Positions 1-5,683 of a stretch of DNA of 21,205 nt are shown here, in pieces. The translations under genes and the position numbers were made by a program. How positions within the stretch are numbered: position 1 is the first letter of the stretch; every line of letters starts with the position of its first letter. The DNA comes from a virus. The stretch lies in the IMG/VR virus record IMGVR_UViG_3300046001_005272, positions 1 to 21,205 of that record; one strand, written 5' to 3'. Under the pieces are notes generated by a model. The model saw only the letters and a list, made by a program, of their open reading frames with translations. It was not told where the DNA came from and did not search any database.

Positions 1-621
1 GGACTTCGTGCGGCTTGCGTTGTTGTCGGCGTGGAGCGCATCGCCAAGGTCGATGTACAGCGCATGAGCTGAGGGCGGTGCCGATGCCACAAGGCGGTCG
101 GTCGCGGCGTTGTTGACCCGCTCGTACTCAACCAGGTCGAAGCCTTGCCCGGTTTCCTCGCGCCACGCGTACAGCCCGGCGTGTCCGTCGCCCTCGGGAT
201 AGACCGTCAGCAGATCGTCATCCGCATAGATCGGAGGCGTGACCGGGGCGATAGGCTGTAGGCTATCAAGAAGCCCGTCCCTGATAGCCTGTAGGCGTTC
301 GGCTTGGGCTTCGGCGTCAGGGTGCTGTCGTTCCCATGTACGCTCTACGGACCCGTCAGCGCCCCTCTGGACGGTGACTTTGCCTTGGCGGTATCCCGGA
401 GCCACGCCGCTGACGAAATGCCCCGGCGCGTGACCCTTGATCGCGGCCATCCGCTGATAGGCCCGGAGAGACTTGCTCACGCAATCATGGCTCAGGCCGA
501 GGGCCTTTTCCGCCGCCTTCGCGCTGCCGTGTTCCCTGACCGCTTCCAGATAGCGGACTTGTGTTGGTGTGACCCATTCGGGATATTCGCCGTCTTCGAT
601 TGGAACGAAGGACAGGGCCAT
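1..621 (-). CDS. HTH plus metallophosphoesterase-like phage protein, 3' end cut by window edge
   Basis: An open frame of 207 codons runs from ATG at 621 to the left edge without a stop, so the C-terminus is missing. Residues about 15-60 look like a helix-turn-helix region (segment VREHGSAKAAEKALGLSHD then SKSLRAYQRM). From about residue 140 the sequence LLTVYPEGDGHAGLYAWREE has a D-x-H motif, and near the edge DLGDALHADNNASRT has a G-D-x-x-H motif. This is the order of the first two metal-binding blocks of calcineurin-like phosphoesterases. I recall a phage family with this HTH plus phosphoesterase layout, with a similar HaGlyaW and GDalHaDN signature, but its substrate is unknown to me. The last block (GNHD/E) would lie outside the window. 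The start overlaps the o-spanin stop by one base (TGATG), so it is translationally coupled to the lysis genes. Confidence 0.72.
   Translation of the reverse strand, partial: MALSFVPIEDGEYPEWVTPTQVRYLEAVREHGSAKAAEKALGLSHDCVSKSLRAYQRMAAIKGHAPGHFVSGVAPGYRQGKVTVQRGADGSVERTWERQHPDAEAQAERLQAIRDGLLDSLQPIAPVTPPIYADDDLLTVYPEGDGHAGLYAWREETGQGFDLVEYERVNNAATDRLVASAPPSAHALYIDLGDALHADNNASRTKS
250..296. repeat. Pair of 14-nt imperfect direct repeats inside the phosphoesterase gene
   Basis: GATAGGCTGTAGGC at 250-263 recurs as GATAGCCTGTAGGC at 283-296 (13 of 14 identical), offset by 33 nt, which is exactly 11 codons. The encoded protein shows the echo as LQAI...SLQPI. The same stretch also gives a 9-bp inverted repeat (AGGCTATCA / TGATAGCCT). 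This is most simply a small in-frame duplication; no regulatory role is shown. Confidence 0.6.
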
Positions 622-896
622 CAGCAAGCCTTCTTGGCGGTTTCAACGACAGCCCAGCCGCGACGGCCCCAATCGAGGGCGGCGGCGACGGACTGGAGGA
701 AGTCCCGTTGCGCGGCCTGCTCTTCCGGCGTCACGGCCTGCACCAAACCACCCTCAATGCGGGGTTCCGGTTCGGCTCCTGCGCATACGCTAGGGGGTAG
801 GCTCAAGTCCGGGCTGGAGGGCTTCGCGCAGCTCGTCAGCGCCAATGATGTCACGCACAGCGCAACCAGTCGGATCGACATGGATCGGTCTGTCAT
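621..896 (-). CDS. o-spanin-like outer-membrane lipoprotein (Rz1-like), 91 aa
   Basis: The N-terminus MSIRLVALCVTSLALTSC is a lipoprotein signal peptide with a lipobox ending at Cys23 (LTSC). The mature part begins AKPSSPDLSLPP and is proline-rich, as o-spanins are. The gene begins inside the i-spanin gene in another frame and continues beyond its end; overlapping reading frames are the classic Rz/Rz1 arrangement. I chose ATG at 896 because GAGAG lies a few bases upstream; an in-frame ATG at 881 is possible. At 91 aa it is longer than many Rz1 proteins, and the C-terminal half is not obviously lipoprotein-specific. Its expected job is to bridge to the i-spanin across the periplasm and disrupt the outer membrane in the last step of lysis. 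Confidence 0.78.
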   Translation of the reverse strand: MTDRSMSIRLVALCVTSLALTSCAKPSSPDLSLPPSVCAGAEPEPRIEGGLVQAVTPEEQAAQRDFLQSVAAALDWGRRGWAVVETAKKAC

Positions 897-1122
897 AGAT
901 TCTCTCGATGCGGATTGCGGATGCGCGGGCGGCGTCAACGCGGGCGGTGCATTGCCGGGCCTGTTCCGTGGCGTCGTCCCTGCCGAGCTTCAAGGCGGCT
1001 TGCAGGGAGGCGTTCGCTTGCTTCAGGTCGTGCAGTTCGGTTCGGAGCCGTTCAACCCGCCACGTTTGGCCGGCGCATACCAGGGCGAGGACGCCGCATC
1101 CGATCAGGGCGTATTTCAGCAT
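790..1122 (-). CDS. i-spanin-like inner-membrane protein (Rz-like), 110 aa
   Basis: A single N-terminal membrane segment (residues about 4-18, ALIGCGVLALVCAG) is followed by a charged, helix-prone region (VERLRTELHDLKQANASLQAALKL and onward) that looks like a periplasmic coiled coil. This is the topology of lambda Rz. The start ATG has AGGGG a few bases upstream and overlaps the end of the 34-aa membrane peptide by 7 bp. The o-spanin starts inside this gene, which strongly supports the pairing. The C-terminus (HVDPTGCAVRDIIGADELREAL) carries a cysteine that could support dimerisation, though this is inference. Confidence 0.78.
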   Translation of the reverse strand: MLKYALIGCGVLALVCAGQTWRVERLRTELHDLKQANASLQAALKLGRDDATEQARQCTARVDAARASAIRIERIYDRPIHVDPTGCAVRDIIGADELREALQPGLEPTP

Positions 1123-1220
1123 CCGCCGACCCCTTTACGGTAGGCCCACAGGATAGCGATGAACACGCTGGCGATGCCGCAGAACCAGCCCGCCGCGAAT
1201 AGAAGGACGCCGCCGATCAT
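1116..1220 (-). CDS. 34-aa single-pass membrane peptide in the lysis cassette
   Basis: A short ORF starts at ATG 1220, overlapping the endolysin stop by four bases (ATGA), and ends seven bases into the i-spanin gene. The product is almost entirely one hydrophobic segment (GGVLLFAAGWFCG then IASVFIAILWAY) followed by RKG, giving a positive C-terminal end. There is no strong Shine-Dalgarno, so translation probably depends on coupling to the endolysin. Its position between endolysin and spanins suggests a small holin, antiholin or lysis regulator. Another holin candidate lies farther right at 2251-2487. I do not recognise a family; the function is inference from topology and context. Confidence 0.62.
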   Translation of the reverse strand: MIGGVLLFAAGWFCGIASVFIAILWAYRKGVGGC

Positions 1221-1708
1221 CGCTCATTCACCGTGATTGGAGCGCCGTTCGGACGCAGACGGACCACCTTCGCGGGGGGCAGCGGAACCTCATTTGGCCA
1301 GCGCATTTCCGACAGGCGCGAGCGGGCTATCCGGGTCACGGAAACCGCGTCCCCCTGATTGCCACCGAGGACGTGCAGGTGGGTGTCGTCTTCACCCACA
1401 TAGAAGCCGACGTGACCGCCGCCCTCGCGCACGAAGGTCAGGATGCAGCCGGGACGGGGAGCGACCAGCTTGCGGCCCCACTTGCCCCATGCCGAGGCAC
1501 GGACAGCAATAGGCGGCGAGGCGATGCCGACATGATCCATGACGTGCGCCGCGAACAGGCCGCACCACGGCACGGAATCAGCGGCATAGGTGATGCCGAG
1601 AACCTTTGCGCCGAGACGCTTGGCCCATCCCATGATTGTCGAGCTGTTGCCCGCACCGGGGACTTCGCGGACGCCGATCAGCGAACGCGCATAGGTCATC
1701 CAATCCAT
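1217..1708 (-). CDS. Endolysin, TIGR02594-type cysteine peptidase, 163 aa
   Basis: The protein matches the TIGR02594/NlpC-CHAP-like phage lysin pattern: a short N-terminal helix (MTYARSLIGVREVPG), a catalytic Cys49 in VPWCGLFAAHV, His99 in GGGHVGFYVG and a polar residue in VLGGNQGDAVSV (Asn117). These enzymes cleave amide bonds in peptidoglycan. There is no signal peptide, so a holin would be needed for access to the wall. The frame is open upstream to 1876, but ATG 1708 is favoured because the homologous domain begins there and GGAG lies 8 bases before it. It is separated from the holin candidate by an opposite-strand two-gene module, which is unusual for a lysis block. The small membrane peptide and spanins follow with overlaps. 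Confidence 0.86.
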   Translation of the reverse strand: MDWMTYARSLIGVREVPGAGNSSTIMGWAKRLGAKVLGITYAADSVPWCGLFAAHVMDHVGIASPPIAVRASAWGKWGRKLVAPRPGCILTFVREGGGHVGFYVGEDDTHLHVLGGNQGDAVSVTRIARSRLSEMRWPNEVPLPPAKVVRLRPNGAPITVNER

Positions 1709-1733
1709 TGGACGGACTCCGTGTTTTATGAGG

Positions 1734-1762
1734 TTGACACCCGGACAAAAAGTCCGCGTGTT
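1734..1762 (+). promoter_or_regulatory. Candidate promoter/operator for the plus-strand accessory module
   Basis: A perfect -35 hexamer TTGACA lies at 1734-1739. A 17-nt spacer holds a perfect dyad CGGAC-AAAAA-GTCCG at 1742-1756, and the expected -10 position (1757-1762, CGTGTT) is poor. A dyad inside the -35/-10 spacer is a typical repressor site. A related smaller dyad, CGGA-C-TCCG, lies at 1713-1721 over the endolysin ribosome-binding site. The region is the only intergenic space between the divergently transcribed endolysin and accessory genes, so a bound protein could affect both. The 57-aa HTH protein encoded downstream is an obvious candidate ligand, but this is inference. Confidence 0.42.
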
Positions 1763-1802
1763 GTGTGCATCAAGGGCGTGTTGCCCGGATGGAGAGAGAC
1801 AG

Positions 1803-2084
1803 ATGACCGAAGCTGAAATGGCGAACGACGGAACGGCCCGTTTCCGGGTGTGGTGGATTCCGCAAGTCCCCGGCAAGCCCTTCGAGGTGGATGCCGCCAG
1901 TTACAAGGACGGCAAGCGTATCGAGGACATTCTCGCCCGCTACGACGCCTTCCAGTTCGATAACAACATCAAGGGTGACTACTGCAATGCAGGGGGAACC
2001 CAGATGAACCACGCGGTTCTGACGGACGGAGAGTGGCATGACATCGAAGAAGACGAGGCTGAGGAGTTCGGCCTGACGGCATGA
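1803..2084 (+). CDS. Conserved small phage protein, possibly of the superinfection-exclusion gp17 family, 93 aa
   Basis: The product carries the signature FRVWWIPQVPGKPFEV near the N-terminus and RYDAFQFDNNIKGDYCNAGG in the middle, then an acidic tail (GEWHDIEEDEAEEFG). I recall small phage proteins with this W-x-IPQVPG ... YDxFQFxxxIKxDYCNAGG pattern; some databases label them superinfection exclusion gp17 after a P22 gene, but I cannot confirm that here and the mechanism is unknown. ATG 1803 is chosen over the upstream ATG at 1728 because GGAGAG precedes it and the conserved part begins just after. It overlaps the HTH gene by ATGA and runs against the surrounding lysis genes. No signal peptide or membrane segment is seen. 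Confidence 0.72.
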   Translation: MTEAEMANDGTARFRVWWIPQVPGKPFEVDAASYKDGKRIEDILARYDAFQFDNNIKGDYCNAGGTQMNHAVLTDGEWHDIEEDEAEEFGLTA

Positions 2085-2254
2085 CCCCTGACGCCTTCCG
2101 CTCGCATCTCTCCCGGCTTGGCTACAGTCAGGCCGGGTTTGCGCGTCTAATGGACGTTGACGAGCGAACCGTCCGCCGATGGGGAACGGATGAAACGCCC
2201 ATCCCCAAGTCGGTCAGGATGCTTCTGGAGGAAGAGCCGCTGAAACCGGCCTAA
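2081..2254 (+). CDS. 57-aa helix-turn-helix protein
   Basis: Residues about 5-36 form a compact XRE-type helix-turn-helix: FRSHLSRLGYSQAGFARLMD is followed by the recognition helix DERTVRRWGT. A short tail (IPKSVRMLLEEEPLKPA) ends the protein. Short one-domain proteins of this type are common in alphaproteobacterial phages and are usually taken as DNA-binding regulators. ATG 2081 overlaps the upstream stop by four bases, so the two genes form one coupled operon. The stop codon overlaps the 3' end of the holin gene by four bases on the other strand (convergent). A likely target is the dyad at 1742-1756, but no binding evidence exists in the sequence itself. Confidence 0.78.
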   Translation: MTPDAFRSHLSRLGYSQAGFARLMDVDERTVRRWGTDETPIPKSVRMLLEEEPLKPA

Positions 2255-2487
2255 GCTACGCCCCGGACCTTCTCAAAGGACTTGATGCCCAGCACGGCGG
2301 CGGCATAGGTCAGCCACGCCACCAGATAGCCCTCGTTCATGGGCTTCTCGATCATGGGGCCGAGGAACCCCGCGTAGGCCGTGCCGATGACGACAACCCA
2401 TCCAGCGGTCGGACGCCACAGACGGTCAAACGCCTGCCAAGCCCAATGCTTACGGATGGGGTGATCGGGGAGGGGGATGTCGGTCAC
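2251..2487 (-). CDS. Holin candidate, 78 aa, two hydrophobic segments
   Basis: A polar, His/Trp-containing N-terminus (DHPIRKHWAWQAFDRLWRP) is followed by two hydrophobic stretches, about residues 29-44 (GWVVVIGTAYAGFLGP) and 52-68 (NEGYLVAWLTYAAAVLG), and a short charged tail. Size and topology fit a small phage holin. The RPTAGWVVV start of the first segment recalls the GTA-type 3-TM holin family, but I would not assign it firmly. Translation starts at GTG 2487, which overlaps the upstream stop by four bases (GTGA), so it is coupled to the 77-aa membrane protein. Its expected role is to permeabilise the inner membrane for the endolysin. Confidence 0.66.
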   Translation of the reverse strand: MTDIPLPDHPIRKHWAWQAFDRLWRPTAGWVVVIGTAYAGFLGPMIEKPMNEGYLVAWLTYAAAVLGIKSFEKVRGVA

Positions 2488-2717
2488 CGGCCAGCCTCCC
2501 GCTCGATGCGGTCGAGCTGTTCCTTCATGGCCTTTGTCCGCTCGTCCAGACGGGCGAGGGTTCCATCGGCCAGCGGGGCAACGACGCGCTCCAGGTTCGA
2601 CACGCGCTGATTAAGCCCGCCGCCCCAGAAGATCAGCGCCGCAGCCTGAACGATCAGGGCGATAATCACCCCGATCATTGACCAGTTCAGTTTGCGGGCG
2701 TCGGAATGCAACGTCAT
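2484..2717 (-). CDS. 77-aa membrane-anchored coiled-coil protein of the lysis region
   Basis: Residues about 14-32 (MIGVIIALIVQAAALIFWGG) form one membrane segment. The rest (LNQRVSNLERVVAPLADGTL then ARLDERTKAMKEQLDRIERE) is charged with heptad-like spacing, so probably a coiled coil. There is no lipobox. The gene is first in a two-gene unit with the holin candidate and lies 111 bp downstream of the tail fibre gene. The topology resembles i-spanins and also small antiholin-like proteins, but a better i-spanin/o-spanin pair exists at 621-1122, so this is more likely a lysis accessory or holin partner. No specific family is recognised. Confidence 0.66.
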   Translation of the reverse strand: MTLHSDARKLNWSMIGVIIALIVQAAALIFWGGGLNQRVSNLERVVAPLADGTLARLDERTKAMKEQLDRIEREAGR

Positions 2718-2828
2718 CAGCGGGTCACTCGCTCTTAAGGGTTAGGCTGTCAGGAAGGGTTGTCGCGCGACCCGGCGGTCACTGTCGGGGCAGGGGTTGG
2801 TGTTCGCGCACCTTCCCCTGCTGCGGCT

Positions 2829-5447
2829 CTATTGCGGCGCGCTGAGGTACTTCGGCGGCATGAACAGGATGTTCCGGTTCGTCGCTGTGGAGCCGTTCGT
2901 GATCTCCACCCGCGTATTGAGGAAGACGCCCGAGTGGTCGTAGTTCGAGGTGCCGAGCGACACCGCGCCGACGAACCATTCCAGCGTTCCCCGCGATGAG
3001 TTCACCGATTCCGGGGTGAGCAGAACGGCAAGGTCTTTCACCGTGGAGGCCGCGCCGGTCGGCAGGGTCGCGCTGGTTGCCGATGCCACCAGTGCGCCGT
3101 TCGTCCAGCAGATGCCGTGGATGAGCGTGTTGGTCCCGTCGTTGCTGATACGGAAGCCCCAGCCGTTCGCCGTCAGGGTGCCGTTGTAGCCGCTGTTCCA
3201 CGCCACCGCGTCCGTGCGCTGGAGGATGAAGGCCAGCGCCTGAGCATCCCATGCGGTCGTCGTGCGGATGCGGACAGCGAAGCCCCGGCTTTCAGCGCGG
3301 ACGTTGCCCTGGTTGATGCCGAGCAGGGTGCCGTTCTGGTTGATGTAGGCACCGACGCCAGACGAAGCGGTCGCGCCCGTGGCGATGGTGATGTCCCCGG
3401 CATTGCCCCGCGCATAGGAGCCTGTGCCCGAGACCGCGCCAGCCCACGCACAGGTCGTAGTGTCGAACGCCGTCGATTGCAGCAGCAGCGCCGGGACGTT
3501 GCTGGCGATCAGCGGGCGTTGGGAGCCGGTGGACGTGGTGACCGGACCCTTGAGGGCAACCGCGCGGTCCGCATAGCCGCCGCCTTGGGGCTGCGAGGGC
3601 AGATAGCCGCGCGAGGCCAGCCAGGTCCGCGTCATCCACCGAGCGATCTCACCGCTGTAGTGGATGCCGTCGTTCTCGTAGCCCGCCGCCGTGGCCTCTG
3701 CCAGACCGCCGGACATAGCCATGCCGTCCAGCACGTCCCAGCCCAGACGGGTGGCGGCGAAGTTGTGGCAGTAGTCCGCCCGCTCGATGATGTCGTCATC
3801 GTCATACGGCGCGTTGTCATAGAACGGGTTGATGACCAGAAGGACGAGCGGGTCATGCGTCAGGCCGGCCCCGCTGATCGCAGTCTCCAGCAGGGGGAGG
3901 AAGTTCTGATACGCCGCAAGCCGGTCGTCCGACTCCACGATGATGATGTCAGGGTCATAAGCCGCGATCTGTTCGGCCTCGATGGTCGCCGCCGTGGACA
4001 GGGTGGCGGTGAAGTCGTTGGACGCCGTGCCGACACGCCAGACGTTGAACGCAGCCGCCGTCGAGACTTCGTGCATCAGGTGGCGAACGCGAACCTTGCC
4101 GCCCGAGGAGTGCGTAACCTTGACGGTCCACGAACCCAGCGCGACCGACAGGGTGACCATCTCCACGCCAAACGCCGCGTTGGCATCAACGATCAGTTCC
4201 GAGCCGGTCAAGGCATGGCCGGACGTGATCTGAGGGGCGGTCGGGTTGACCCACGTTCCGGCACCCAGGGCGGGGGGCGTCGTCGCGTTGGCGATCTCAA
4301 TTTTGACCGAACCAGCACCCGGCTCCGTGATGATCGGGATGTAAATCTTGTCGGCTTGGACCGCGAGGCCACCGATGGAGAAGTTCGACGCTTGGCCGGA
4401 CTCCAGCCAGATCAGGGTGCCGTCCCATCCGGCGTCATAGTCCAGCTTCTCGCGATAGGTGCCGGTGTAGTTGCGCGGAATGGCCGAGGCCGCAGCCGTG
4501 TCGGAGAAGGTGCCGTAGTTCAGGACCGCCAGCGAGTGAGCATAGACGGGCGTGGAGGTCATCCATCCCTCCAGCTCCTTCATCATCTGGATATGCACGT
4601 CGGACCACGTCACGCCGACGAGGCTGTCCCCGATGGCCATGATCTTGAGGGACTTGCGGGTGCCGGCGCGAATGTCAGACAGCGCCTTGCGGAGCTTCAG
4701 CCCCTGCGAGCGGTGGCCCTGCAAGATCGGGGGGACTTGCAGACGGCCCTTGTGGTCTTCAGACGTGCCGAGAACGGCCCCGACCTCGGTAGCCGAGCCT
4801 GCGTCGTCCCGGTAAATGCGGATGACGCCGCTGGTGTCAGGCTCAACCGAGAAGTAGCCACCGCTCGCCGTGGCAGCGAGGCCAGCAGCGGTCGTGGCGT
4901 ACATATTGGAGATGCCGGTCGCGATGTTGGCAGCGGCTTCAGCGCGGTCTGCGTCCGTGTCGGCGGCAGTCGCGGAGGCTGCGGCATTCGTGGCCTGGGT
5001 CGTGGCCGTCGTGGCTGCGCCGGTCGCGGTCGTGGCAGCGCCCGAGGCCGTGGTCGCGGACCCAGCGGCTGCGGTGGCGGACCCTGCCGCAGCGGTGGCC
5101 GAAGCAGCAGCGGCAGTCGCGGAGGCGTCAGCAGCGCCAGCCGCGAACCAGTCCACCGTCACGCTGTAGTCATCGAACACAGCGGGGTTGCCGATGCTCT
5201 CGCCGCTCGCGCCCGTGATGGCCACGGTGTAGAGGACCGCATCGCTTGCCCAGATCGAGGCGAAAGCGCCGGACGCATTGGCCACGACCGGATTGGCCAT
5301 TGGGGTCGTCAGGCCGGAATCCGAGAAGATCGAGGCGGGCGTGGTCGTGCCGTTGGTGTAAACGTACAGCTTCGCCCCGGCCACAAGCCTGTCGTTGCGG
5401 TCCCTTGCCGGGCTGTATTGGGGAACGACGATGCGACCAGCGGCCAT
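2829..5447 (-). CDS. Tail fibre/tailspike with SGNH-hydrolase-like domain, 872 aa
   Basis: Residues 1-100 (MAAGRIVVPQYSPARDRNDR and onward) look like a virion-attachment domain. Residues 102-172 are alanine-rich heptad-like repeats typical of trimeric fibre stalks. A hydrolase domain starts near residue 266 with IMAIGDSLVG (Gly-Asp-Ser275, SGNH block I) and ends near ENDGIHYSGE (Asp593, His596, block V). Between them about 120 residues rich in beta-strand patterns (about 345-460) look like an inserted domain. The usual GxND block III is not clear; VESDDRLAAYQNF is the nearest segment. Residues 650-872 are beta-rich and may form a lectin-like head. The enzyme is expected to de-esterify host surface glycan. 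ATG 5447 has GAGG 6-7 bases upstream, and an intrinsic terminator lies only 26 bp before the start. Confidence 0.85.
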   Translation of the reverse strand: MAAGRIVVPQYSPARDRNDRLVAGAKLYVYTNGTTTPASIFSDSGLTTPMANPVVANASGAFASIWASDAVLYTVAITGASGESIGNPAVFDDYSVTVDWFAAGAADASATAAAASATAAAGSATAAAGSATTASGAATTATGAATTATTQATNAAASATAADTDADRAEAAANIATGISNMYATTAAGLAATASGGYFSVEPDTSGVIRIYRDDAGSATEVGAVLGTSEDHKGRLQVPPILQGHRSQGLKLRKALSDIRAGTRKSLKIMAIGDSLVGVTWSDVHIQMMKELEGWMTSTPVYAHSLAVLNYGTFSDTAAASAIPRNYTGTYREKLDYDAGWDGTLIWLESGQASNFSIGGLAVQADKIYIPIITEPGAGSVKIEIANATTPPALGAGTWVNPTAPQITSGHALTGSELIVDANAAFGVEMVTLSVALGSWTVKVTHSSGGKVRVRHLMHEVSTAAAFNVWRVGTASNDFTATLSTAATIEAEQIAAYDPDIIIVESDDRLAAYQNFLPLLETAISGAGLTHDPLVLLVINPFYDNAPYDDDDIIERADYCHNFAATRLGWDVLDGMAMSGGLAEATAAGYENDGIHYSGEIARWMTRTWLASRGYLPSQPQGGGYADRAVALKGPVTTSTGSQRPLIASNVPALLLQSTAFDTTTCAWAGAVSGTGSYARGNAGDITIATGATASSGVGAYINQNGTLLGINQGNVRAESRGFAVRIRTTTAWDAQALAFILQRTDAVAWNSGYNGTLTANGWGFRISNDGTNTLIHGICWTNGALVASATSATLPTGAASTVKDLAVLLTPESVNSSRGTLEWFVGAVSLGTSNYDHSGVFLNTRVEITNGSTATNRNILFMPPKYLSAPQ
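4932..5144 (-). repeat. Alanine-rich 21-nt/7-residue repeat array in the tail fibre
   Basis: About ten degenerate seven-residue units (AAGSATA, AAGSATT, ASGAATT, ATGAATT and similar) occupy residues 102-172 of the fibre. The DNA shows recurring gcggcagtcgcgg/gtggc-like blocks. Such arrays form extended trimeric stalks and can change unit number by slippage or recombination, giving different stalk lengths. Confidence 0.75.
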
Positions 5448-5473
5448 ATGGAACCTCGCAGATTCCCGGCACG

Positions 5474-5499
5474 AAAAAAGGCGCTCCCGAAAGAACGCC
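5474..5499 (-). terminator. Intrinsic terminator between ejection and tail-fibre genes
   Basis: On the minus strand GGCGTTCT-TTCG-GGGAGCGCC (5499 to 5480) folds into an 8-bp stem, counting two G-U pairs, capped by a TTCG loop. It is followed at once by six T residues (5479-5474). It lies about 150 bp after the end of the gp16-position gene and 26 bp before the tail-fibre start. No room remains for a full promoter between the terminator and the fibre gene. Confidence 0.8.
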
Positions 5500-5518
5500 G
5501 TCGTGCTAGGTTGGTGAT

Positions 5519-5683
5519 GTGAAAGTGATCGAGGGTGAGTACCGGGTGCTGTCCGAGGACGGCGCTCCGGTCAGAAAGCGGAAGCCGCTATGGCTCCGCG
5601 TGGTCCGCTACATCGTGACCCGGCCAGTGTTCTGGCTGTGGGCCTTTATGGTCGGGTTTGTTGCGATGACGGAGGGTTGGTAG
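5519..5683 (+). CDS. 54-aa single-pass membrane protein, opposite strand to late operon
   Basis: An ORF starts at GTG 5519 and ends at TAG 5683. It has a charged N-terminal half (VIEGEYRVLSEDGAPVRKRK) and a hydrophobic stretch VFWLWAFMVGFVAM at about residues 37-50. Positive residues (RKRK, R, R) before the segment give a clear topology signal. Codon third positions are mostly G or C, as in real genes here, and the stretch is otherwise empty on the minus strand. The last 38 bp run antisense to the end of the gp16-position gene. The Shine-Dalgarno is weak (AGG at about -11), and no promoter is obvious, so the call is tentative. A superinfection-exclusion or other moron peptide would fit, but function is unknown. 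Confidence 0.48.
   Translation: MKVIEGEYRVLSEDGAPVRKRKPLWLRVVRYIVTRPVFWLWAFMVGFVAMTEGW

Noticed and set aside
2762-2771. Perfect 10-nt palindrome GTCGCGCGAC in the 111-bp gap after the tail fibre
   Set aside because: Short GC palindromes are common at this base composition; no T tract, promoter or second copy supports a function.
3117-5522. 801-codon open frame on the plus strand
   Set aside because: It is antisense to the tail fibre, is Arg/Gly/Val-rich low-complexity, and has no recognisable domain; long antisense frames are expected in GC-rich coding DNA.
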